A stretch of DNA of 33,841 bases from TH1177 sp042138015. GTDB lineage: Archaea > Thermoproteota > Nitrososphaeria > Nitrososphaerales > Nitrososphaeraceae. Where the stretch lies: assembly GCA_042138015.1 (NCBI GenBank), contig JBHIVA010000023.1, positions 1 through 33,841 on the forward strand. Direction: 5' to 3'. Below are positions 15,911 to 27,304 of the stretch, piece by piece. Each line of letters opens with the position of its first letter. The stretch's first letter is position 1. The translations under genes were made by a program, and so were the position numbers. The notes under the pieces were generated by a model, which saw only the letters and a program-made list of their open reading frames with translations, did no database searches and was not told where the DNA came from.

Positions 15911-16735
15911 ATGAAATATAAATATAAAATTTCGACCATAATTCCTGCTAGGAATGAAGAAAAATTTATTGATGAAACTCTTTCATCATTAATAAAACAA
16001 GAAATCAAACAACATAGGATATTAGTTGTAAATGATGGGTCGGAAGATGATACGAGAAATATCGTTTCAAAGTTTAAAAACGTTGAAATCTTAGATATAA
16101 AAAATAGGGGATTTAATGCTCAAGGAACGCCTCTTCTTGCTGGGGTGATCAATTCTGGATTAAGTAAAGTAAAAACTGACCTTAGTGAGTATGTCATGAT
16201 TTTAGGTGCTGATCATATTTTACCATCAAATTATATGTCACTAATATTAGAACATATGGATAAAAATACTGAAATAGCAATATGTTCTGGACAAATTAAT
16301 GGCGAAAATAGTGTAGTGCCTAGGGGATCAGGCCGAATAGTGCGAAGTGATTTCTGGATGAGAATAGGATTACAATACCCTCTCAATTATGGATTTGAAA
16401 CATATTTATTAGTAAAAGCTCAACAATTAGGATACAAAATTCAAGTATTAAGTAATTTATTAAGTTCTACCAAGAGACCTACAAGAACTTCTTATAAAGA
16501 AGAGACGTATATTTCATATGGTAAATCACTTAAAGCTCTGGGATATAGTTCACTATATTCAATAGCGAGGATAGGGTTAATATTTTTAAAAAATCCTATA
16601 GGTGCCTTATACATGGCAAAAGGCTATCAAAGCCATAACGTAAATCTCTATGAAGAAGATTTACGAAAATTTTTAAAGAGTCTTCAACATAAAAGAATAA
16701 AAAAATATCTATCACGAATTAATATAATTGATTAA
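15911..16735 (+). CDS. Family 2 glycosyltransferase
   Basis: 274 residues. The GT-A fold signature is complete at the N-terminus: STIIPARNEEKFIDETL (8-24), VVNDGSEDDT (39-48) and the metal-binding DxD-like LGADHIL around residue 100. Such enzymes move a sugar from a nucleotide or dolichol-phosphate donor to a lipid or growing glycan on the cytoplasmic face. There is no membrane segment in the C-terminal part, and the last 40 residues are strongly basic, which would favour peripheral membrane contact. Family is certain, donor and acceptor are not. Downstream sequence is decayed, so any former operon partners may be lost. Confidence 0.9.
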   Translation: MKYKYKISTIIPARNEEKFIDETLSSLIKQEIKQHRILVVNDGSEDDTRNIVSKFKNVEILDIKNRGFNAQGTPLLAGVINSGLSKVKTDLSEYVMILGADHILPSNYMSLILEHMDKNTEIAICSGQINGENSVVPRGSGRIVRSDFWMRIGLQYPLNYGFETYLLVKAQQLGYKIQVLSNLLSSTKRPTRTSYKEETYISYGKSLKALGYSSLYSIARIGLIFLKNPIGALYMAKGYQSHNVNLYEEDLRKFLKSLQHKRIKKYLSRINIID

Positions 16736-17609
16736 ATCACTAGATGATATAATTTAAATAGACTATCTCTAGATTTGGAATTTTAATTACTCTGTATTAA
16801 TAGTTTTAAACTATTATTGCTATCGTAAATTTTCATAACAACATCCTTTTAAATTATTATATTAATATCTTCGATTAAATATTCTTCATGTTTTCACAGA
16901 ATTGTGATCAGATCCAATTTTGTTATAAAGCGAAAAAGTTCGCATGGTTTGTTTAATATATCACTTTATCCATCATAATTTATTTTTATTTTTGCATTGA
17001 AAATAGAAATGAAATATGATTCAATACTTCTAAATATCCGGAATACAATTTTGGATTATACATCTTATTGATAGCAATACATCTTTATCTTATAATGATA
17101 ATTAAATAATGCTTAATAAAGTTCTATTAGTTGAGGTAAATTCCTCTAAATTTCTTCTATACTATATCGTTAATTGACTGTAAATATAAAGAATATAAAT
17201 TATATTGTTTATGCTAAACAGAAAGATAAAAATCCTGTCACCCTGTGTATCGCAAATGAGAATAATTATAATCTAATCAATTAAAATCCTGAGCTCATAC
17301 AAATGTATAAGCTACTTAATGTTATCTCCAAAATACAAACAATCATAATAATTTCATCTAACAGCTCAAAAATAGTATATTCTAAAACAGCTGTTATAGA
17401 CTAAACCTTACGCTATAACTAATTATCATATTTCTCATTATTGAAAACTACTAATGCATTAAAGTTTTAAAACATGATTTAAAAATCCTTGATCACTTTC
17501 CACAAGAACATGATACATACTCAGTAACTTAAAACATGTCAATTATAAAATCTGATTCTTATAACCTGTAACTAGGGGTATATTTACTATCTAGACACCG
17601 GAATCTTGA
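16736..17609. other. Long gene-free stretch, partly looking like decayed coding sequence
   Basis: Nearly 900 bases with stops in all frames. From about 17203 to 17400 one plus-strand frame stays open apart from a single stop and reads like protein (for example DKNPVTLCIANENNYNL), but I cannot assign a family. A hairpin of about 10 pairs with one mismatch lies at 17292-17313. No tRNA, CRISPR or insertion-sequence ends are visible. It runs directly into the methyltransferase remnant, so the whole interval may be a graveyard of a lost operon. Confidence 0.4.
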
Positions 17610-17960
17610 TGAATTTGATATAATCCTTTTGAATTTTGGAATGAACGTGGTAAAATTTATAGGAAAAATTCTGTATATTACAAAAGTAAAGCAGTACAAG
17701 AAGATGTTCTTCTAAATCACATAAATCTATTTACTGAACCTTTTACTTCTGTTCTAGAACTTGGATGTGGGTTTGGATGAATAGCTAAATAATTACTAAA
17801 ATACCTATAATGGTATTAAGGAATATGTTGTAGTAGATCTATCTCCTCATAAGATAGAAAATACAAAATTATAGTGGAATTCAATCTCTAAATCACAAGT
17901 ATCTCTTGCATTTCAGGTAACGGGATATACGTCCATCGTTTTAATCAAAAAAATTGAGAT
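17610..17960 (+). pseudogene. Decayed SAM-dependent methyltransferase
   Basis: Reading from 17637 in one frame gives WNERGKIYRKN, then a helix-like stretch and SVLELGCGFG, the classic motif I of class I methyltransferases that binds S-adenosylmethionine. TGA and TAA stops follow immediately in place of expected arginine and glutamine codons (CGA, CAA). After a frame change near 17808 the text continues as YNGIKEYVVVDLSPHKIENTKL, matching motif II (acidic VD at the strand end), then another stop. Two in-frame stops, a frameshift and a missing C-terminal half show that the gene is dead. The remnant runs into the end of the opposite-strand membrane protein gene. Confidence 0.75.
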
Positions 17961-17969
17961 CTTGATGAT

Positions 17970-18404
17970 CTATTTATCATTGTCAATTTTTTCATCGGAG
18001 GTCTTATGTTTACCTTTAGTAATTTTGGATAACATTTCTCTCATTTCTTTTTTATCTTGTTCTGTAACTTTTCCATCTATTAGATCTATCACGAATAACC
18101 ACATGGTTGCTCCAATTTTATTCTCTTTAAATAATGCTTCTGCTTCTACTTTCCACTGACTTTTTCTATGCCAATATCCTATTATTATTCCTAGAGGAAC
18201 ATATAATGCAATAAAGAGTAAAGCAAATCCTATAATATTACCTCCAGTTAGAGCGTCCACGGATGGAATTTTATCCAATAATAATTTGTATTGAATTGTT
18301 ATAAAATTAGCAAAGGTCATGATAAAGATTAAATAAATACTATGTCCCTGTCTAAAATCTAACCAACGTCTTCGAAACCAGCTATTATCTTTTTTATATT
18401 TCAA
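17970..18404 (-). CDS. Small membrane protein of unknown function
   Basis: 144 residues from a TTG start, the only in-frame start before an upstream stop. A basic, aromatic N-terminus (WFRRRWLDFRQGH) leads into one hydrophobic segment at about 22-40 and a second at about 57-78; the C-terminal 60 residues are soluble, charged and lysine-rich. The gene begins 11 bases after the stop of the polytopic membrane protein upstream, so the two are probably translated from one message and may act together. No enzymatic motif is visible. I cannot name a function. Confidence 0.6.
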   Translation of the reverse strand: MKYKKDNSWFRRRWLDFRQGHSIYLIFIMTFANFITIQYKLLLDKIPSVDALTGGNIIGFALLFIALYVPLGIIIGYWHRKSQWKVEAEALFKENKIGATMWLFVIDLIDGKVTEQDKKEMREMLSKITKGKHKTSDEKIDNDK

Positions 18405-18415
18405 TATACATGTTA

Positions 18416-19864
18416 TTATTTCATTTTAGTTAAATTGTTTACGATATTCATCGAATATAGATTATTTATTATATTGAAATTTCCTTTTCTAAATAAGATA
18501 TTAGCTGATTGATTAATATCCTCAATTGTTCTATAGTCTACTAAATAAATTCCTTCACTCTGAATGGTGTTTTTATTATAAGAATCAAAAGTTCGATTTT
18601 CCTTTAACATAATTTTCATCCAGCCTTCTAGATAATTTTCTCCATATATTTTGGCATCTGACTCTGTATTATTATTTATCCATTCTATTGCAGTAAATAG
18701 ATCCTGGTTATCCTCTATATCTACTGAATTAAATTGCATACTCGCAGGAATAAAAAAGTCAGTATTTTCTCTGAATACTGCATAGATAGGAAATGGCATT
18801 TCATTAGGCATTAACATATACGATAATCCAGTAATAACAAAAAACGAAATAATTACTGAAAAAATTATACTATTACTCAACTTTTGAGTCTTATATAATA
18901 ATGAAATTATACCAAAAAATGAAAAAATAGATATAAAAATCCCCGAAAGTATAATCCATCTATCTGGAAGAAGCAAGTTAGTGTTTGGAAAGATTATCCA
19001 ACTCATTGATCCTATTAAAACCACTGTGGTGGAGATATAAAGAATACTTGATTTTAAGTATCTAAGTCCAATAATAAAAGTGGGTATATTAAGTATATTT
19101 ATTTTTATAAATAACAAAATCATATTTATTTGATTATATCTAAAATCAACTATGATTTTTTCCTCAAATATTTTTGTTATGTTATTAATTATAGGATTAG
19201 AATAATTTGGACTAAAAATTAATATAATTGTAAAGATGGTTAACACTATTCCCATTATTGCAAATAAATAAATCCATTTTTTATGGATGGTAAAGAATAT
19301 TATCAAAGTTATAAAAGTTAAAAATGATATCATTATATCTATAAATATGGTTACAAATGTTAATGATGAAACCGAAAATAGATTGATTAAAGAATCTCGA
19401 TTTTTGTAAGTTATAATATAAAACACAATAAACATTATAACTAGAGCAAGTACATCTTTATGCAGATCCCAACCTGTTCTTAACATTGAAATTTGGAATA
19501 TTATAAATATAGTCATAAAAAATCCTTGAACCTTGGAAAGCTTAAGTCTTTGTGACCATAAGAATAATATAGTCGAGAGTAAACCATAACATATAGATGA
19601 TAAGAATATGACTGTATTATAGGGACTTAAAGAGAATGCTGTATAGATTGTGTAAAGTAAAGATAAATAAATTTGAAATTCTTCAAAATTAAAATCTTTT
19701 TCAAACTGAATTATTGATGGTATATAATAATTAATAACATCATATCCTATTGGAAAGGGATGTGCTATTAATTCAGGGAGAATTTTAACAAAACAACCTA
19801 TACAAAAGATTAAAAAAATAAAATATTCCCTTTTTACCAAATAAAAAAAATTTAAATAATACAC
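18416..19864 (-). CDS. Polytopic membrane protein, possible GT-C-type glycosyltransferase
   Basis: 482 residues from a GTG start. About 11 or 12 hydrophobic helices fill residues 10-365, followed by a soluble C-terminal part of about 115 residues. The first extracytoplasmic loop has HPFPIGYDVINYYIP (about 35-49), resembling the acidic loop-1 motif of GT-C enzymes that use polyprenyl-phosphate-linked sugars. The C-terminal domain contains AIEWINNNTESDAKIYGE, a pattern also common behind GT-C membrane domains. I infer a transferase acting on surface glycans, with moderate confidence. Gene order on the minus strand is aminotransferase, this gene, small membrane protein, with gaps of 28 and 11 bases. 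Confidence 0.55.
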   Translation of the reverse strand: MYYLNFFYLVKREYFIFLIFCIGCFVKILPELIAHPFPIGYDVINYYIPSIIQFEKDFNFEEFQIYLSLLYTIYTAFSLSPYNTVIFLSSICYGLLSTILFLWSQRLKLSKVQGFFMTIFIIFQISMLRTGWDLHKDVLALVIMFIVFYIITYKNRDSLINLFSVSSLTFVTIFIDIMISFLTFITLIIFFTIHKKWIYLFAIMGIVLTIFTIILIFSPNYSNPIINNITKIFEEKIIVDFRYNQINMILLFIKINILNIPTFIIGLRYLKSSILYISTTVVLIGSMSWIIFPNTNLLLPDRWIILSGIFISIFSFFGIISLLYKTQKLSNSIIFSVIISFFVITGLSYMLMPNEMPFPIYAVFRENTDFFIPASMQFNSVDIEDNQDLFTAIEWINNNTESDAKIYGENYLEGWMKIMLKENRTFDSYNKNTIQSEGIYLVDYRTIEDINQSANILFRKGNFNIINNLYSMNIVNNLTKMK

Positions 19865-19892
19865 TTTAGTAAGGTCAACTTTGTATTTTAAA

Positions 19893-21311
19893 TTACTCCA
19901 ATATTTTATATTCTAATATTGATCTAGTTGACTCTATTAGTTTAATGAGATCTTGTCTATTATGTACATATGATATCGCACCCATTTTGTTAGGCAAAAA
20001 GAATATTTTGTACTTTGTCATTAAAACAAAGTAAAAATATCTCAATTTTTCTTGATTACATGATGTCACATCAGCTGCATTTTTTATCTTAGTGATATCA
20101 CCTTTCGGAAAATGGATATGAAATAATGATCCAATTCCAGTTACAATTGCTTTTATGCTATATTCATAAAAAATTTTTTCCAGTTTCGTTCGTATAAAAT
20201 TTCCTAAATTATTTATTTTTTTATATACTTCATTTTTATTTTCCTTTAAGAAAGTCAAAGTTTGTAACCCTGAAACCATAGTGACTGGATTTGCAGAAAA
20301 CGTACCACCACCAATTGAACAATATAAATCCTTTGATTTATTTGTTGGATTAGCCAATGATAAAATTTCCTTTTCACCACAGACTATCCCGATAGGCATT
20401 CCACCACCTGCAATTTTTCCAAGAGTAATCAAATTTGGCTCTAATTTAAACATCTTATAAGCTCCATTTATCGATAATCTAAAACCAGTAACGATTTCAT
20501 CTAATATTAAAATAATATCATTCTTCTTTGCGAATTCTTGCAAACCATGTAAATAATCTTTTTCTGGTACTATACATCCAGCGCCGCCAAGTAAAGGTTC
20601 AATAATTATACAGGCTAAATCATTTTTTATAGAATTTAGAATTTTTAAGGATCCCTCTAGATCATTAAATGGTATTGATTTGATATATTTTCTCTCAGGA
20701 CTAAATCCTAGGCCTTCTGCAGAATCAAAGGGGTAGTTTACAGTTTCTAAAAGAGTAGAGTTAAAACCATGCCATCCCCCAATAATTTTTATTATAAATT
20801 TTTTACGAGATTTAGCTCTGGCAAGGCGAACAGCATACATGGTTGCTTCTGAACCTGTAGAAGCAAATCTCATCATCTCTGCCCTAGGCATAAGCTTCTG
20901 AATTATTTCTCCTAATTCAACGCTCAGATTATTTACTGTACCATATAAAGTCCCATTCATCACTTGATTCGCTACTGCTTTTGAAATAATATTAGGCGAA
21001 TGTCCTAAAATTAACGCCCAATGTCCCATCCAATAATCTGTATAAATATTATTGTCTACATCAGTGATAATTTTTCCTTTAGCTTTTTTTACAAAAAATG
21101 GATAGGGGTTAAAAAATCTAATATTATGACTTATCCCACCAGGAAAAATTTTGGCAGATTTTTTATAGAGAAGATTTGATTTCTTAGTATTAATTTCATA
21201 GATTTGTTGAAATTGATCTATTTTTTTATCTATTTTCATTTTAACTGTTTGAAAGAAATAAATAACTAATTTATAAGTTATAGGCGATCTTGCTAAAATA
21301 TTAATAAACAT
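19893..21311 (-). CDS. Class III aminotransferase of the glutamate-1-semialdehyde aminomutase group
   Basis: 472 residues as drawn. PLP-enzyme motifs are clear: FPGGISHN, DYWMGHWALILGH, STGSEATMYAVRLARA, then ILDEIVTGFR (Asp contacting the PLP ring nitrogen) and TLGKIAGGGMPIG with the Schiff-base lysine. These are closest to glutamate-1-semialdehyde 2,1-aminomutase (HemL), which makes 5-aminolevulinate for haem and cobalamin. However, the neighbours are membrane/glycan-type genes rather than hem genes, and the family also holds transaminases of other pathways, so a paralogue with another substrate is plausible. The first 24 residues are hydrophobic and not part of the family; the ATG at 21239 gives a more typical N-terminus. 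It diverges from the rRNA operon. Confidence 0.75.
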   Translation of the reverse strand: MFINILARSPITYKLVIYFFQTVKMKIDKKIDQFQQIYEINTKKSNLLYKKSAKIFPGGISHNIRFFNPYPFFVKKAKGKIITDVDNNIYTDYWMGHWALILGHSPNIISKAVANQVMNGTLYGTVNNLSVELGEIIQKLMPRAEMMRFASTGSEATMYAVRLARAKSRKKFIIKIIGGWHGFNSTLLETVNYPFDSAEGLGFSPERKYIKSIPFNDLEGSLKILNSIKNDLACIIIEPLLGGAGCIVPEKDYLHGLQEFAKKNDIILILDEIVTGFRLSINGAYKMFKLEPNLITLGKIAGGGMPIGIVCGEKEILSLANPTNKSKDLYCSIGGGTFSANPVTMVSGLQTLTFLKENKNEVYKKINNLGNFIRTKLEKIFYEYSIKAIVTGIGSLFHIHFPKGDITKIKNAADVTSCNQEKLRYFYFVLMTKYKIFFLPNKMGAISYVHNRQDLIKLIESTRSILEYKILE

Positions 21312-21342
21312 TTCAAAAAGATTTTAGATTTAAAGGCCGAAG

Positions 21343-21350
21343 ATTTATAT
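21343..21350 (+). promoter_or_regulatory. rRNA operon promoter (TATA box)
   Basis: ATTTATAT preceded by a purine-rich CCGAAG, a BRE-like context. Transcription would begin near 21375, giving a leader of about 115 bases before the 16S processing stem. A minus-strand TATA-like element nearby (about 21327-21335) may serve the divergent aminotransferase gene. Confidence 0.5.
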
Positions 21351-21490
21351 GATACAGTGAAAGATGGAATTTAGAACGCAAAGCATAGGCGGCATCAATA
21401 ATGATATTGGTCATAGACCAAAATGTGACTTATTGATCTCCAATTGCGCTCATATTATGAGGATTTAATAAAGTAATTAAATCTGAGAAT

Positions 21491-21525
21491 GGTTACAAAC
21501 CCGCACAATTCATAGTTGTCCGGCC
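21491..21525 (+). other. Left arm of the 16S rRNA processing stem
   Basis: GGTTACAAACCC (21491-21502) is the exact complement of GGGTTTGTAACC at 23055-23066, and GTTGTCCGGCC (21515-21525) pairs with GGTCGGACAAC at 23035-23045. Together they close a long stem around the 16S precursor with an internal loop, the usual setting of the archaeal bulge-helix-bulge cut by the splicing endonuclease. Confidence 0.8.
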
Positions 21526-21557
21526 GTACTCTTATATTTATAATTCAAAAAGGATTG

Positions 21558-23026
<1,469 letters not shown>

Positions 23027-23034
23027 TAGTATAA

Positions 23035-23066
23035 GGTCGGACAACCTGTGTAAAGGGTTTGTAACC
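23035..23066 (+). other. Right arm of the 16S rRNA processing stem
   Basis: Complement of 21491-21525 (11 and 12 pairs in two blocks). The rest of the 16S-23S spacer, about 230 bases in all, carries no tRNA-Ala gene, as is usual in thaumarchaea but unlike most Euryarchaeota. Confidence 0.8.
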
Positions 23067-23231
23067 TAATAAATGCAATTCCTGAAGTAAATTTAGGAAT
23101 GAAGGATGTAGTAAACGAAAGTTTACAATGATCGTCAAGTATAGGATCAACAATTAACCACTTATTGGTATATTAATAAAATATACAATATAGACAGATG
23201 GTTAGTTGGCTTCAAATTCATTATTGTATCT

Positions 23232-23256
23232 GATCGCGTAGAATTACTATCCAGAT
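23232..23256 (+). other. Left arm of the 23S rRNA processing stem
   Basis: The 25 bases from GATC at 23232 to CCAGAT at 23256 pair with 26241-26265. ATCCAGAT matches ATCTGGAT exactly and the outer part continues with few mismatches to GATC at both ends. This frames the 23S precursor for bulge-helix-bulge cleavage. Confidence 0.78.
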
Positions 23257-23259
23257 TAT

Positions 23260-26230
<2,971 letters not shown>

Positions 26231-26240
26231 TAAATATTTT

Positions 26241-26265
26241 ATCTGGATTAGTATACGTAGAGATC
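26241..26265 (+). other. Right arm of the 23S rRNA processing stem
   Basis: Reverse complement, with a one-base bulge and a few mismatches, of 23232-23256. It begins about ten bases after the probable mature 23S end. Confidence 0.78.
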
Positions 26266-26300
26266 GATAAACAATGAACTGATTCTATACTTGATGTATC

Positions 26301-26312
26301 TTTTTTTATTTT
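26301..26312 (+). terminator. T-rich terminator of the rRNA operon
   Basis: TTTTTTTATTTT lies about 35 bases after the processing stem and overlaps the end of the convergent ureohydrolase gene (stop at 26306-26308). No hairpin is needed for archaeal termination. Confidence 0.45.
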
Positions 26313-27265
26313 AAATTTTTATGCATTAATTTAGAAAACATTCTATACATAGTTTGAGTTGCTAGAGTACCTTCTCGATAATCACCATTTTTCATAGCTA
26401 CTTCAACTATCTCTAGACCAACTAATTTTGAATTTTTGCTTATTGAATCTATTATTTCTACTACTTGAAATGGATTTAATCCAAATGGTTCTGGTGTTCC
26501 AGTGCAGGGAACATAACAAATATCATATACATCTATATCAAAAGAAATATAGATTTTTTTACCATCTGTAATTTTTCTTAGTTTTTGCTTAATTTCTTTC
26601 AAATTATCGTAGATTTGCCATGCATCAAATGTAGTAACACCACTTATTTTGGCTATTTCATTTTCTTCTTTATCTGACTGTCTTATCCCTATTTGAATCA
26701 GATTTGATCCTTTAATGAATTCGTTTTTAATTAAATGATAAAATGGTGTGGTATGACAAAGTTTCATTCTATCATATACCGGTTTCATGTCTCTATGAGC
26801 ATCAAAATGTAATATAATAGGATTTTCTTTAGAGAATGATCTTAGAGTAAAATATGAAATTGTATGCTCACCTCCTAGTACAATAGGAATTTTGTTATTT
26901 TCTCTAATTTGAGAATTTATTTTAGATATATTTAGAGATATTTTCTCAAATATTTCATCTGTCTTTTTCCTCTTTAATTTTGGTAATCTAAAGTCTCCAA
27001 TATCAAATATTTTTAATTCATCGTGAATTTCAGTGTTGTGGTCTAGAATAAAAGATTCTATTTGTTTTGCTGAAGTTATTCTAATAGTTTGAGGACCAAA
27101 TCTAGTTCCTTTTCCGAAACTAGCGGTTGCGTCAAGTGGAATTCCATATAGTATGGCTTCTGCATCATAGAATGAGGTACTAACCGGTACATCCATAAAA
27201 CTGTATCCAGCTTCAGTTTTTTCAGGTGGAATAAAAAAATGCTCTATATTTTCTATTAAATTCAA
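26306..27265 (-). CDS. Agmatinase/arginase-family ureohydrolase
   Basis: 319 residues from a TTG start. All six metal ligands of the binuclear manganese site are in place: H134 (GGEH), D155, H157 and D159 (DAHRD), D243 and D245 (SFDID). The substrate-loop TGTPEPFGL (255-263) is also present. The family hydrolyses guanidino compounds to release urea: agmatine, arginine, guanidinobutyrate or related substrates. The usual DP after SFDIDxxD is DI here, a small departure. Agmatinase would supply putrescine and urea, the latter a possible ammonia source for an ammonia oxidiser, but the substrate cannot be decided by eye. It starts 39 bases after the polymerase gene and may be cotranscribed. Confidence 0.88.
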   Translation of the reverse strand: MNLIENIEHFFIPPEKTEAGYSFMDVPVSTSFYDAEAILYGIPLDATASFGKGTRFGPQTIRITSAKQIESFILDHNTEIHDELKIFDIGDFRLPKLKRKKTDEIFEKISLNISKINSQIRENNKIPIVLGGEHTISYFTLRSFSKENPIILHFDAHRDMKPVYDRMKLCHTTPFYHLIKNEFIKGSNLIQIGIRQSDKEENEIAKISGVTTFDAWQIYDNLKEIKQKLRKITDGKKIYISFDIDVYDICYVPCTGTPEPFGLNPFQVVEIIDSISKNSKLVGLEIVEVAMKNGDYREGTLATQTMYRMFSKLMHKNLK

Positions 27266-27304
27266 TATTTTTTCCTTTGTGGATATAATAAATAATTCAT
27301 TTTT

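Noticed and set aside
15790..16008. 72-codon minus-strand open frame
   Set aside because: It overlaps the glycosyltransferase start region and has no motif or promoter; it is a shadow frame.
23027..23259. tRNA-Ala in the 16S-23S spacer
   Set aside because: No acceptor/TPsiC pattern or cloverleaf is visible, and the spacer is filled by processing stems.
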